Shown: positions 45,275 through 55,254, counted from the stretch's first letter. The stretch: DNA of 64,000 bases from an uncultured Spartobacteria bacterium (GCA_903882875.1 CAIRYQ010000123.1:21963-85962), one strand, 5' to 3'. The notes: a model not told the origin generated them from the letters alone. Made by a program: numbers and translations.

Positions 45275-47443
45275 TCAAGGCTTCGGCACGGATGCCGGCA
45301 GGCTTTGAAGCCACTCCAGGAGCAACTGAATGCCCGCGGGATCCACTGCGAGCGTCCCCACGGGTGGCATCTGGCCACCCTCACCCCGCAACGAAACGCG
45401 GATGGGCAGCACCGAGCGTCCCGCATTGCCCGGGGCGATGATCCTTGCGTCCGCAAGGCCGGTGAGGCCGAACGCGCCGTGTTGGGGCGGAGCGTCAATG
45501 AGGTGCTGCTGGTCGGGCGCGGCACCGGGGGTCAGATTCATCAGGGTGTTGCCGCCGCCCTCCGGAGTGTGGCAGTGCGCGCAGTTCACCGCGAGGTAAG
45601 CACGCGCCCGGTCGGCCAGTGCGGCGCTCTTGTCGTATGGATCCACGTGGCGCGGGGCGTCAGGCTTCGGAGCCGCGCCCTTGGCGATGCCGAGGGCTCC
45701 CAGCGCTTCGATCTGATTCCGTGTCTGGCCTCCGATCACCACATCGCGGTTGAGCTGTGCATTGGTCAGGCTCATCGCAAACTTCGCCGCGCGCGAGTGA
45801 CAGAACAGGCAGTCCGAGCGGCTGGGGACAAGCCATTCGCGATCGGCAAGTTTGACGCGGGTGCCTTCCTTGGCGACGAGCACGGCATCGTCCTGCGCGT
45901 CGTTCCAAAGATACGAGTAGGCGGACCAATCGTTGTCCTGCTTGAGCAGCACCCGCGTTTCCAAGTGGCGGGCGGGCTTGCCATCGCGGGGAGGCAAACT
46001 GAGCGTCTGCGCCAGTGCGGTGCCGTCGGGCAGATCCCATGTCGCCCACGTTCCGCCCGGCCTGGCGGTGCTCGTGCCCGGCAGGGCGAGCAGTCGGTCT
46101 GCACTCGCGCCATCGTGCCACGCCGGAGCATTGATGACGTAAGGCTGCACACCGGCGGCCGGCTGGAGTGCAGGCACGTCTGCGAAGAGACCGGTTTCAC
46201 TCAGTCGCGTGGGGAAGGCCGTTGCACTGGCCTCGGCGGCAGGAGCCGGTTCGAGGCGATACAACGCATCGCCATTGTGATCGACGATGAGGATGTCGCC
46301 CTCCGGCGTGGTGCCGAAGCCGGTGATGGCCAGTGCGGTGTCCACCAGTTCGCGGTTCCACAGCAGCTGCCTGCCGTCGTGCTTCGCCGCCCAGATCCGG
46401 CCCGTGGTGTAGTCGCCGTAGAGATAGGCGCCGGCGAGTTCCGGAAAGCGCGCGCCTCGATACACAAAGCCGCCGGTCAACGAACGAAATTCTCCGTGAT
46501 CATGCTCGATGGTCGGCGGCGTGAAGGGCGACGGGCCGCGCAAACGACCCTCGATGAAAACGCGCGAGCCTTCATACGCGCTCCAGCCGTAGTTTGCGCC
46601 GCGCTGCAGCAGGTGCGCGCTCTCACGGAGATCCTGCCCGTTTTGTCCCACCCAAATCTGCCCGCTCTCGCGATCCGCGGTGATGCGCCAGGGATTGCGA
46701 AGTCCATACGCCCAGGTCTCCGGCCGCGCGCCCTTGGTGCCGACGAAGGGATTGTCCGGCGGCACACGATAGGTCTGTCCGCGTGGCGCGCCATCCACAT
46801 CGAGCCGCAACACCTTTGCGCACAGCGTGCTGAGATCCTGCCCGGCGTTGTCCGTATCCGAACTCGGGGTGCCGTCGCCCGTCGTGACATAGAGCATGCC
46901 GTCGTTGCCGAAGGCCGTGGCCATGCCGTTGTGCCCGTTGCTCGGCCACTCGATAATGGTCAGCGCCGAGCCTTCGATGATGCGGTGCGGAGGCTGCCGG
47001 TCCACCGTGTAGCGCACAATGCGGGCGACCTTTTTCTTTCGCTCGGCATCTGCCGGATCCGGCCCCGTGCCGCCGATGTAGATCCAGCCATTCTCCCCGT
47101 AGCGCGGATGCAGGCCGATGCTGTTGGCCGAGTCGGTCAGCTCGAGCAGCGTCTCCGCCTCGGCCGCATCCGCGTGCGGGGCAAAGCGCTTGAGTCTGCA
47201 AAATTTGTCGTTTCCGGACGTGTAGAGCAGCAGCAGGATCTTCCCCGTCCCCGGCTCCAATTCGATGGCGACGGGGCGCTTCATCTCGAGCTTGGAAAAC
47301 GCTCGCACCGCGACATACGGCGACGGCGGCTCCGGCGAACCCACGAGCCGCGCATTCACCCACGGCTGGCGTTCAGCCGCGTGCGCGGGCGTCATGACCA
47401 TTGCCGCCACAATGCCTGCGCAGAGCTTGAAGATCAGTTTCAT
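45275..47443 (-). CDS. Exported sugar dehydrogenase with C-terminal two-heme region
   Basis: 722 residues with a signal peptide (MVMTPAHAAER). Residues about 30-440 form a glucose/sorbosone-dehydrogenase-type propeller (VAIELEPGTGKILLLLY, SNGHNGMATAFGNDGMLYV, GLRNPWRITADRESGQIWVG, YLYGDYTTGRIWA). The last 270 residues have two heme c motifs, CLFCH and CAHCH. Homologues oxidise sugars with PQQ, and the heme region would pass electrons on. The cytochrome block here belongs to the type with the AP...YLVNNCAHCH arrangement. Monocistronic; a 9-bp tandem repeat abuts its start. Confidence 0.9.
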   Translation of the reverse strand: MKLIFKLCAGIVAAMVMTPAHAAERQPWVNARLVGSPEPPSPYVAVRAFSKLEMKRPVAIELEPGTGKILLLLYTSGNDKFCRLKRFAPHADAAEAETLLELTDSANSIGLHPRYGENGWIYIGGTGPDPADAERKKKVARIVRYTVDRQPPHRIIEGSALTIIEWPSNGHNGMATAFGNDGMLYVTTGDGTPSSDTDNAGQDLSTLCAKVLRLDVDGAPRGQTYRVPPDNPFVGTKGARPETWAYGLRNPWRITADRESGQIWVGQNGQDLRESAHLLQRGANYGWSAYEGSRVFIEGRLRGPSPFTPPTIEHDHGEFRSLTGGFVYRGARFPELAGAYLYGDYTTGRIWAAKHDGRQLLWNRELVDTALAITGFGTTPEGDILIVDHNGDALYRLEPAPAAEASATAFPTRLSETGLFADVPALQPAAGVQPYVINAPAWHDGASADRLLALPGTSTARPGGTWATWDLPDGTALAQTLSLPPRDGKPARHLETRVLLKQDNDWSAYSYLWNDAQDDAVLVAKEGTRVKLADREWLVPSRSDCLFCHSRAAKFAMSLTNAQLNRDVVIGGQTRNQIEALGALGIAKGAAPKPDAPRHVDPYDKSAALADRARAYLAVNCAHCHTPEGGGNTLMNLTPGAAPDQQHLIDAPPQHGAFGLTGLADARIIAPGNAGRSVLPIRVSLRGEGGQMPPVGTLAVDPAGIQLLLEWLQSLPASVPKP

Positions 47444-47461
47444 GGATTGGAGGGATTGGAG
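47444..47461 (-). repeat. Tandem 9-mer directly upstream of the sugar dehydrogenase start
   Basis: GGATTGGAG twice (47444-47452 and 47453-47461) directly abutting the ATG on the minus strand. Confidence 0.6.
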
Positions 47462-47894
47462 CGGTTCAACTAAAAGCGCGGCCAGTTTTCAACGCAAAGG
47501 CGCGGAGTGAACAGCCATAATGTTTCTGAAACCGTTCCACGGTGTCGTCGAAGATGCCGTGTCTCGCTTGGACGACATGGAAGGCGGCAAGCGCGCTGGA
47601 GGGCGGGCAGATGCCGTCAACGAGCAGCGTCTGGTCATTGCGACGCGCCCGCGGGTTCGCCAATCCCTTTCGCCGCCCACAGCAGCGCGTTCATCAGCAA
47701 TTGCTCGGTGCCGAGTTCCGCGCCGGTGGAGAAAAGTTTTACAAGCCGGTGTGGAGCTGCCCAATTTCCGCCCGCGAATCGGGTTCATGAAGAACCACCT
47801 ACCGACCCCTCACCCCCGACGCCGATCCGCGGTATGACCGTTTCCGGCGCGACGGGCGCGAAAGCAAATCCCTTCCAGTCGTCGAACACCTGCC
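47444..47894. other. Interval with a decayed gene remnant, no intact gene
   Basis: No intact reading frame is supported in these 451 bp. On the minus strand near 47680-47745 the frame FSTGAELGTEQLLMNALLWA then AKGIGEPAG is protein-like. It resembles the C-terminus of a secreted enzyme or ThuA-type domain, but stops interrupt it on both sides. Around 47486-47500 the sequence ACGCAAAGGCGCGGAG resembles the 8-bp repeats seen elsewhere. The promoter for the 47895 gene must also lie here. Confidence 0.4.
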
Positions 47895-50138
47895 ATGAAA
47901 ATGTCCTCTCTCAACCGGTTTGCAGTGATCAGCGCGGCGTTCGTTTCGATCGGGCTCTGCCAGGCGCAGGAGAATCGCGGGCCGGTGGCGGAGCGTTTCG
48001 GATTTGGAGCGGACGAGAGTTTGTCGCCGAGGTTCCGGACTTTCTACGTGACGTGGGGCGCGACGGAGAAGCCGGAGTTCACGCGGTATCTGGAGGAGGT
48101 GCGGCCGGACATTGTCCAGGCCGGCTGGTATGGGCCGATGTTCTTCGGCTATGTCGGGCTGAAGCAATCCACGGGGTATCCGATGCAACTGCCGGTGTCC
48201 GGCCTGTCCGCCTGCTGGGAGCAGTGGCGGGAGATGCACGGCAAGGTCCGCGCGAACGGTGGGAAGTCGGTGGCCCATTTTACGGTGACGAACGTGATCC
48301 GCGGACCGGAGAAGGATGATGAGAGCAAGCCGGGCCTCTTCGCGGATTGGTACACGAACGCGTGGCCGGAGGGGTTGCTCGGCAAACGTCCCGCGCCGGA
48401 CTGGACGGATCTGGTTTCGAAGGACGCGTCGGGCAAGGTGCTGATCGACCATCACTACGTGCAATACAACGCGCTGTGCGTGAACAACCCCGCGACGCGG
48501 GCGTTACTGAAGCAGATGGTGCAGGCGGCGCTCGCCAATGGCGCGGACGGCTTCATGACGACCTACAATTACCGGCGCGCGTGCGCCTGTGTGCATTGTC
48601 AGGAGGCGTTCCGCGCGCATTTGAAACGGACTTTTTCCCAGCAGGAACTGGAGCGTCACTTCGGGATCGCGGACATCGATCACGCGAAGTTCGAGAAGAT
48701 TCCGGGGCAGACGCCGGGTTACCCGCCCGAGGGCGAAGCGGATCCCTTCACGCTGGCGTCGTTCCAGTGGTCGGCGATGGCTTACAAGGCGGCTTGGGAC
48801 GAGATTTTCCTAGGTGAAGGACGAGGCGCGAAGCCGGATCTGATCCTCGGGCAATGGGATCATCTGGGGAACGTGGGGGTGACGGAAGAGCGCGGGTTCC
48901 TGCCGATCGGGAGCTTTGCGAAAGGTGAGAACTATCTGTGGCATTCGGGGAACCACTATAACCCGGATGCGAAACCGGGGGACGACAATGACGGGTGGTT
49001 GAACGGCCTGTATCTGCGCGCGCTGGCGGGCGACAAGCCGTACGTGATGGGGCGCTACGACAGCGTCCGGATTCGCGTGGGGCAGGCGGAGGCGATGGCT
49101 CTCGGCGGTGCCGGCACCGGGCTGAACAACACCGTGACGGATCCGGCAGCGTTTGCGGTGTTGAAGCGGTCTTTGGGGTTCGCCAAGGCGCACGAGGGGG
49201 ACGTGCTCGACGCGCACATCCGCGCGGTGCCGGGCAAGCCCGTGGAAAAAGTTCAACCGATGATGCTGGCGGACACGTGCCTGGTGATCCCGCGGCAGTC
49301 GGCGTGGGCGGGAAAGCGGCGTTCGTTCGACACGTTTCGGAAGGTGGGGACGGAACTGGTTCGCCGGCAGCAACGGATCATGATGATGTCCGACGAGGTG
49401 CTGGCGGGCGATGCGTCGGTGGCTGGCGGTCTTTCGCACCGGAAGGACATCGTGGCGGGGGACGGGCTGGCGAAGTTCCGCGTGGTCATCCTTCCGGAGG
49501 TGCTGGCGCTGTCGGAGGATCAGGTCCGCGCATTGGGGCGCTGGATGGGACAGCGCGCTGACAACCGTCTGGTGATCATCGGCGACGCAGCCATGCTGGA
49601 CAACCGCGGCCGGCCTTGGGCGATTGCCGCGACGGTGGACGGCAAACAGCGGATGGCTTGGACGTCTGCGTATGGCGCCGAGCGGGTGGTGCGGGTGGAC
49701 GTGGATGCGCTGGCGGCGGAGGGGATGGATTGGGGCGTAATGAGGCCGCTGTCCGAGCCGGCGCTGGATCTTTGGGTGGAGCGCAGCGGTGCGAAGGTGC
49801 CGATGCGCGATGCCAACTCGCTGCGGGTGTCACTCTACCGGCATCCGGACGGGGCGCATGTACTGCACGTCGTGAACTACGCGAGGGATCTGGCGAAGGC
49901 GAAACAGTTGAAGAAGGCGAACCCCGACGCGGAGTTCCCGATCGTCTCGGAGCCGTTATGGGTGCGAATTCCGAAAGACGGAGAAATCTCCGCCACGAAG
50001 TCACGGATTCTGACACCGGACGTGCGGGAGGACGGTTCGCCCGAGGAGGTCGGGCGTGTGGAGGAGACGGATGGAAAAGGGGATCGTTGGATCAAGCTTG
50101 GACCGGTCACGGTCTATCGCATCTTGGAAATGCGGTGA
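47895..50138 (+). CDS. Large exported protein resembling glycoside hydrolases
   Basis: 747 residues (start at the first ATG; a second is two codons in). Signal peptide ending near LCQAQEN. The first half has TIM-barrel-like segments (RPDIVQAGWYGPMFFGY, GFMTTYNYRRACACVHCQEA) like hypothetical glycosidases, with catalytic acids not assignable. The second half (VVILPEVLALSEDQVRALGR, NRLVIIGDAAMLDNRGR) resembles the beta-galactosidase trimerisation-type class I glutamine-amidotransferase-like domain. A C-terminal beta domain follows (DGAHVLHVVNYARD). Codons are richer in G (gggg, ggg) than in neighbouring genes. Substrate unknown. Confidence 0.78.
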   Translation: MKMSSLNRFAVISAAFVSIGLCQAQENRGPVAERFGFGADESLSPRFRTFYVTWGATEKPEFTRYLEEVRPDIVQAGWYGPMFFGYVGLKQSTGYPMQLPVSGLSACWEQWREMHGKVRANGGKSVAHFTVTNVIRGPEKDDESKPGLFADWYTNAWPEGLLGKRPAPDWTDLVSKDASGKVLIDHHYVQYNALCVNNPATRALLKQMVQAALANGADGFMTTYNYRRACACVHCQEAFRAHLKRTFSQQELERHFGIADIDHAKFEKIPGQTPGYPPEGEADPFTLASFQWSAMAYKAAWDEIFLGEGRGAKPDLILGQWDHLGNVGVTEERGFLPIGSFAKGENYLWHSGNHYNPDAKPGDDNDGWLNGLYLRALAGDKPYVMGRYDSVRIRVGQAEAMALGGAGTGLNNTVTDPAAFAVLKRSLGFAKAHEGDVLDAHIRAVPGKPVEKVQPMMLADTCLVIPRQSAWAGKRRSFDTFRKVGTELVRRQQRIMMMSDEVLAGDASVAGGLSHRKDIVAGDGLAKFRVVILPEVLALSEDQVRALGRWMGQRADNRLVIIGDAAMLDNRGRPWAIAATVDGKQRMAWTSAYGAERVVRVDVDALAAEGMDWGVMRPLSEPALDLWVERSGAKVPMRDANSLRVSLYRHPDGAHVLHVVNYARDLAKAKQLKKANPDAEFPIVSEPLWVRIPKDGEISATKSRILTPDVREDGSPEEVGRVEETDGKGDRWIKLGPVTVYRILEMR

Positions 50139-50370
50139 TCCTTTCCCACGCCGTACGCAAGTCGAGATTCGGAGCGTGATTCCCCTCGCGGCAGCGGGCA
50201 CTCAGCAATCCCGCAGGCAAATCCGCACCCCGCCGCGCAGCCATCCGCCCTGCCAGGACTTGAATTCGAGCTTTGCGAAGAGCAGCTTGCCCGCGTCCAT
50301 CCGGCGGCCGGGCGCCTCGTTCTTCACGCGCCGGGCGCTTGCCAAAGCTAGGTCCGCCGAACGCTTTGCG
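50139..50370. other. Short gap with a possible 41-codon minus-strand frame
   Basis: On the minus strand 50202-50327 is an open frame from GTG: VKNEAPGRRMDAGKLLFAKL, EFKSWQGGWLRGGVRICLRD. It lies directly downstream of the GT2 gene. No ribosome-binding site is seen. It may be the remnant C-terminus of a larger gene; it is not called as a gene. Confidence 0.3.
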
Positions 50371-51318
50371 TCACCCGTTTGGTTTCGGCGCTGAGTCCGA
50401 GCGGACGACGTCCTGCACGACGAACTGCGGCCGCTTGTTGGCCGTGAGGAAAATCCGGCCGATGTATTCGCCGGCCATGCCGAGCACGATGAGCTGCGTG
50501 CCAGAAAAGACCGTGAGCGCGGCCATGAGCGAACTCCAGCCGAGCGGCGTGCCGTATTTGAAATGCTCGATCACCACCGCAATCGTGTAGAGGAAGCCAA
50601 GCGCGGCCATCACGAAGCCGAGCATCGTCGCGAGGTGGAGCGGGATGACGGAGAAGTTCACGAACATGTTCATCCACAGCTTCACGAGCTTGCGCAGCGT
50701 GTAGCCGCTGCGGCCCGAGTCGCGCTCGGCGTGCGCGACTAGCACGCGGCCGATGTTCTGCGTGACCTGGAGGATGAGGCCGTCCACATACGCGAACGGC
50801 CCGTCGTAGCGGCAGATTTCGCGCGCCACGAATGCGCTCATGCAGCGGAAGCTCGAAAGGTAGAGGCCCCTCGGCTTGTCGAGGAGGAAGTCCGCCATGC
50901 GGTTCGTGAGCCAGCTCCCGAGATTGCGCCAGCCCTCGTGCTTCTTGTCGTCGTAGAAGCTGTAAACGACCTCGTGCCTGCCCTCGCGCGCGCAGTTCAC
51001 GAGCTTCATCACCTCGGACGGCGGGTTCTGCAAATCGTCATCCATCGTGACGATGAATTCGCCGCTCGCGTGGTGCAGGCCCGCCATCACCGCGTGGTGC
51101 TCGCCGTAATTGCGCGAGAGTTTCACGAGCGTGATCGGCACGGTCGCGGCGCGCATGAGTTCCTCGCAAACCTCGAAGGTTCTGTCGCGGCTGCCGTCGT
51201 TCACGAGCACAAGTTCGTGGCCTCCGTCCACCTTCAGCGCGGAGAGTTCCGCGATGAGGCGCGCGAGTGTCGCCTCGGAATTGTAGAGCGGGACGACGAT
51301 GGTGAGCGCGGGCTTCAT
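50371..51318 (-). CDS. ArnC/DPM-like family 2 glycosyltransferase
   Basis: 315 residues from ATG at 51318. The GT2 core has LTIVVPLYNSEATLARLI, LVNDGSRDRTFEVC, FIVTMDDDLQNPPSE (DxD) and YGEHHAVMAGLHHA. The C-terminus has two membrane helices (HLATMLGFVMAALGFLYTI, LIVLGMAGEYIGRIFLTANK), exactly as in ArnC and DPM-like transferases that build undecaprenyl-phosphate-linked sugars. It lies 7 bp after an aminotransferase gene in a tight operon. The sugar is not known. Confidence 0.93.
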   Translation of the reverse strand: MKPALTIVVPLYNSEATLARLIAELSALKVDGGHELVLVNDGSRDRTFEVCEELMRAATVPITLVKLSRNYGEHHAVMAGLHHASGEFIVTMDDDLQNPPSEVMKLVNCAREGRHEVVYSFYDDKKHEGWRNLGSWLTNRMADFLLDKPRGLYLSSFRCMSAFVAREICRYDGPFAYVDGLILQVTQNIGRVLVAHAERDSGRSGYTLRKLVKLWMNMFVNFSVIPLHLATMLGFVMAALGFLYTIAVVIEHFKYGTPLGWSSLMAALTVFSGTQLIVLGMAGEYIGRIFLTANKRPQFVVQDVVRSDSAPKPNG

Positions 51319-51325
51319 GGCTGCT

Positions 51326-52453
51326 TCATGGTTGCCAACGGGAGATTTTTTCAGCCGCGAAAAGTGCGGCATCGTCGGTGAGCTGCGGGTGCATCGGCAG
51401 GCTGAGGACTTCGCGGCACGCGCGTTCGCTCTCGCCGAGCCCGCCCGCGCCGTGTACGATGCGGCCAAGATACGCGGGCTGCGTGTGGACGGGCTGCGGG
51501 TAATGGATTGCGCTCGGCACGCCTTGCAATTTCAGCGCGGCCATGAGCGCGTCGCGCTGCGGCGAGCGGACGACGTACTGGTGATACACATGCTCCGCGC
51601 CCGCGCGTACCGGCGGGAGCGTGATGGCGGCATTTGCGGCGTGCTTTCCGTAGAGCGCGGCGATGTCATGGCGGCGCTGGTTGTCGGCGCGGAGGTGCGG
51701 GAGCTTCACTCGGAGGATCGCGGCCTGGAGTTCGTCGAGGCGGCTGTTCATGCCCGTGGTGTCGCTGATGTAGCGTGACTTCCAGCCATACTGCCGCAGT
51801 TCGCGGATGCGTGCGGCGAGCGTGGCGTCCTGCGTGACGACCGCGCCGCCGTCGCCAATCGCACCGAGATTTTTTGTCGGGTAAAAGCTGAACGTCGCAG
51901 CATCGCCGAATGTGCCGGTGATTTTTCCGCCGAGCGTCGCGCCGTGGCATTGCGCGCAGTCCTCGATCACCCGCAGGCCGTGCTGCTGCGCGATTGCGAG
52001 AATCGCCGGCATGTCCGCGGGCTGTCCGTAAAGATGCACGGGGATCACGGCCTTGAAGCGCCGCTGCGGGTTCGCGCGGATCGTGTCGGCAAGCTTCTGC
52101 GGGTCGAGCGTGAACGTCGCGGGCTCGATGTCCACGAGCAGAGGCTCCGCGCCAGTGAGTTCGATCGCGGCGACCGTCGCGACGGCGGTGTGCGAGACGG
52201 TGAGCACCGTGTCGCCCGCGCCGATGCCGAGTGCGCGCAACGCGAGCACGAGGGCGTCGGTTCCATTTGCGACACCGACCGCATTTTCGCTTCCGATCCA
52301 CGCGGCGAATTCCTTTTCAAACGCCACACACTCTGGCCCGAGGATGTAGTTCCCGCTCTCGCAGACGCGAAGCATCGCGGCGTCAATCGCGCCCTTGTAG
52401 GCGCGATACTCGGCGATGGGCTGGAAGGGAAATTCGGGCTTCGCGTTTTGCAT
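51326..52453 (-). CDS. DegT/DnrJ/EryC1/StrS-type sugar aminotransferase
   Basis: 375 residues from ATG at 52453. [54 protein letters not shown], the PLP lysine in [19 protein letters not shown] and [18 protein letters not shown] are the family markers. It adds an amino group to a nucleotide-linked keto-sugar (like ArnB, or a 3-keto-sugar transaminase). The order SDR - aminotransferase - GT2 with 1-7 bp spacing suggests it acts on the sugar processed by the SDR and loaded by the GT2. Confidence 0.95.
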   Translation of the reverse strand: MQNAKPEFPFQPIAEYRAYKGAIDAAMLRVCESGNYILGPECVAFEKEFAAWIGSENAVGVANGTDALVLALRALGIGAGDTVLTVSHTAVATVAAIELTGAEPLLVDIEPATFTLDPQKLADTIRANPQRRFKAVIPVHLYGQPADMPAILAIAQQHGLRVIEDCAQCHGATLGGKITGTFGDAATFSFYPTKNLGAIGDGGAVVTQDATLAARIRELRQYGWKSRYISDTTGMNSRLDELQAAILRVKLPHLRADNQRRHDIAALYGKHAANAAITLPPVRAGAEHVYHQYVVRSPQRDALMAALKLQGVPSAIHYPQPVHTQPAYLGRIVHGAGGLGESERACREVLSLPMHPQLTDDAALFAAEKISRWQP

Positions 52454-52454
52454 G

Positions 52455-53447
52455 TCAGACGTAGTACGCGAGATTTGCGCGGTAGAATTCCAGTGTCCGC
52501 GCGAGTGCATCGCGCAGAGTCGTGCGCGGCTCCCAGCCGAGCGCGGTGCGGATGCGCGTGAAGTCGCTGTAGTAGTCGCCGATGTCTATGCGTTTCCGCT
52601 CCGCGGGAAATGTCCGCACGCTGAACTCGCCCGCGCCATTCAGTTCGATCATAAGCGCTGCGAGATCGCGCAGGCTGATCGGCGGCGGACCGCCGAGATT
52701 GAAGACCTTTCCATTGGCCGCATCGGATGCTGCAACGTCGAGCATCGCCTCCACCACGTCGTCCACGTATGTGAAATCGCGGAGCTGTCCGCCTTCCCAC
52801 ACCTCGATCGGGCGGCCTTCGAGGAGCTGCCGGATCCACACGCCGACGAATGTCTGCCGCGCGTCGCGCACGCGCATCCGCGGGCCGATGGTGTTTGTGA
52901 GCCGCAGCACGCACGAGCGCAGTCCATGCACGTTGTTGTAGAGTGTGTGGTAAAATTCCGCGGCCATCTTGTTGATGCCGTTCACGTCCACGGGATTCAG
53001 CGGATGATCCTCGTCCACGGGCAGCGAGCGCGGCTTGCCGTAGAGCTGCCGCGTGCTCGCGAAGACGAGCTTCACGCCCGGATTGTGATGGCGGCAGGTT
53101 TCCAAAATGGAGAGCTGCGCGGTGCAGTTGATCGCGAGATCCATCTCGGGATTTTCCATCGAGTCGAGGTGGCTCGTCTGCCCCGCGAGGTTGAAGATGA
53201 AGTCCTGTCCCTGCACGAGGTACTTCATGCTGAAACGGTCGCGCACGTCGGAGATGTTTGCCTTCACACGATCCTCGATGCCCGCGATGTTGAAAAGGTT
53301 GCCGCCGTATTCGGGGATGAGGCTGTCCACGAGCACGACGTGCGCGCCATTTTCCACGAGCGTGCGCGCGAGATTCGAGCCGATGAAGCCGAGGCCGCCG
53401 GTGATCAAGACGCGTTTGTTTTTGAAAAAATCAGTCGGTGCGGACAT
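52455..53447 (-). CDS. Extended SDR family NAD-dependent sugar epimerase/dehydratase
   Basis: 330 residues. GxxGxxG NAD site in [15 protein letters not shown], then [31 protein letters not shown] and the proline-rich [14 protein letters not shown]. At the YxxxK position the sequence reads NGINK, so the catalytic tyrosine is replaced by asparagine while the lysine stays. Related enzymes of the same subgroup may use another base, so activity is open. It overlaps the following GT-C gene (upstream on the minus strand) by 17 bp and lies 1 bp before the aminotransferase. Confidence 0.92.
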   Translation of the reverse strand: MSAPTDFFKNKRVLITGGLGFIGSNLARTLVENGAHVVLVDSLIPEYGGNLFNIAGIEDRVKANISDVRDRFSMKYLVQGQDFIFNLAGQTSHLDSMENPEMDLAINCTAQLSILETCRHHNPGVKLVFASTRQLYGKPRSLPVDEDHPLNPVDVNGINKMAAEFYHTLYNNVHGLRSCVLRLTNTIGPRMRVRDARQTFVGVWIRQLLEGRPIEVWEGGQLRDFTYVDDVVEAMLDVAASDAANGKVFNLGGPPPISLRDLAALMIELNGAGEFSVRTFPAERKRIDIGDYYSDFTRIRTALGWEPRTTLRDALARTLEFYRANLAYYV

Positions 53448-55254
53448 GGGGAGCCGGGTGTCGCCAGCGGAGGAACCATAGGGCGGAGAAGATCAGCAAT
53501 GGCAGCACAAATGCGAGCGCGCCGCGGTAAGGGAAAGCCCACGCGAGCCGCGTGCCCGCCCAGCCGAGCGTGAGATAGAGCGTGAGCACGCCGGCGGAGA
53601 GCATCATCGCGAGGCGCGCGGGCAGGCGGCCCGGCGCGAGCGCGCCGAGGGCGAGCGCCCAGTTCACGTACCACGGCCAGATTTCCGTGATGATGAAAAA
53701 ATACGATCCGATCAGCGATGCGCCCGACCACACGAGGAAGTCGGTGAAGGTGCGCGTGCGCCATGCGGCAAAGAGGCCGAATGCCGCGAAGCCGAGCCAC
53801 GTCACGATGCGGAGGATGCGGTTTGCCCGCAGCACGGTCCGCTGTTCGAGCACGGGCTTCTCGATTTCGCATGCGACGGGATCGCTGTCCGCGAATGAGG
53901 GACGGTCGGTTTCGTCGAATTGGCCCGCGGCGAAATATCCCCTCTGATGCGAGACCGGATCGTAAGCGCGCGTCCATTCGGTGAGGTGCGGTGCGATGAG
54001 CAGCAGTGGTTCGTCCGTTCCGATTTCACGCAGCACGGGCGATAAGGCGGACTGCGCAGCGTGCAGCACGGTGCGCTCGCGGGGCCGCACCCAGTACGGA
54101 TGGAAGAACACCCCCACCTTCGCCGACTCGGCGTCGTCGCTGACGGCGACGCGGAGGCGGTTGAAGATCAGCTCGTGGAAATTGTTCATGTAAAAATCGG
54201 GCGCAGTCGCGGAATGCGCGACAGGCACGTCGGTTTCCGCCTTTGCAAAATGGAAAAGCGCGAACGCCACCACGCCTGCGGGGATCGCGCTGCGAAGCAC
54301 GAAGCTGATCCGCCCGCGCCAGGTTTTCGATTCGCGGAGCACGAGCAGCATGTAGAGCGGCACGAGCATCCCGGTGAGGAATTTCACAAGCGCGGAAAGC
54401 GTGAGCGCGACGACAGCGCACGCCTTGTGCCCACGCAGGTGCAGCCACACGCCGAGCGCGACGAATGCGAGCATCACCGGATCATTGTGCCCGCTCAGGC
54501 CGGTCTCCATGATGAGAAGCGGGCTCCACATGAAGAGCACGAGTCCGCGTGCGGCGTTCTCCGGCGAATATTTTCGCAGGCTGCTCCAGATGAAACCCGA
54601 TGTGGCGAGCGCAAAGGCGATCGAGATGAGCCGGAAGACGAGCACCGTCACGCCGAGCCGCTCGCCGGTGAACCAAGTTGCGGCCTCGGAGATGAGCGTC
54701 CAAATCGGACCGTACCACGACGGCAGATATTCGTCGCCGAACTGGACGTAGAACGGATCGGTGTCGGGGAACGGCATCGTCGCGGCGTACGGATTCCCGC
54801 CGTACACGGATGCCGCGCGGCCGTACATCGCGTAGGCAAAGATGTCCGTGGAAAGCATCACCGGGGAAAAGACATAGGTGAGCATCGCCACGGCGCCCGC
54901 CGCAAAGACGATACGCTGCACCGCAAGCGGCTGCACGCCCCGCAGCGCACGGAACATTTTCGCATAGACCACAAAGAGCGCCGCGCACACGAGCGTGAAC
55001 GGGAGGCACGCGCGCCACTGCCCGGTCGCCGTTTCGAGCAAGTGCAGCGATTCCCTCGTCGGCACGCCGAGCCACGGAAAGACCTCGCCTGCGAAGCTCG
55101 GCTCCGACTGCGAGAGCGGCGCGGCGGTGAACGGCAGCAGCACATGCAGACCGATCAGCAGCGCAGCGCAGATCCAGAGCACGGTTCTCAGTCCCGTCCG
55201 CGCGGTCGCGCCGGAAGCCATGCCGTTACAACTGGGCGAAGAGGGGTTGGACAT
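53431..55254 (-). CDS. GT-C type membrane glycosyltransferase
   Basis: 607 residues from ATG at 55254. About twelve membrane helices fill the protein, with a luminal acidic loop after the first (PLSQSEPSFAGE) and the STDIFAYAMYGRAASVYGGN segment. This resembles polyprenol-linked mannosyl- and ArnT-type GT-C enzymes. A loop of about 130 residues (HPYWVRPRERTVLHAAQS...) follows. These enzymes move a sugar from a lipid carrier to an acceptor outside the membrane. First gene of the four-gene run with SDR, aminotransferase and GT2. Confidence 0.85.
   Translation of the reverse strand: MSNPSSPSCNGMASGATARTGLRTVLWICAALLIGLHVLLPFTAAPLSQSEPSFAGEVFPWLGVPTRESLHLLETATGQWRACLPFTLVCAALFVVYAKMFRALRGVQPLAVQRIVFAAGAVAMLTYVFSPVMLSTDIFAYAMYGRAASVYGGNPYAATMPFPDTDPFYVQFGDEYLPSWYGPIWTLISEAATWFTGERLGVTVLVFRLISIAFALATSGFIWSSLRKYSPENAARGLVLFMWSPLLIMETGLSGHNDPVMLAFVALGVWLHLRGHKACAVVALTLSALVKFLTGMLVPLYMLLVLRESKTWRGRISFVLRSAIPAGVVAFALFHFAKAETDVPVAHSATAPDFYMNNFHELIFNRLRVAVSDDAESAKVGVFFHPYWVRPRERTVLHAAQSALSPVLREIGTDEPLLLIAPHLTEWTRAYDPVSHQRGYFAAGQFDETDRPSFADSDPVACEIEKPVLEQRTVLRANRILRIVTWLGFAAFGLFAAWRTRTFTDFLVWSGASLIGSYFFIITEIWPWYVNWALALGALAPGRLPARLAMMLSAGVLTLYLTLGWAGTRLAWAFPYRGALAFVLPLLIFSALWFLRWRHPAPHVRTD

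Noticed and set aside
44567..47473. A 968-codon plus-strand open frame
   Set aside because: Antisense shadow of the sugar dehydrogenase and the methyltransferase remnant; no family motif and a composition typical of complementary frames.
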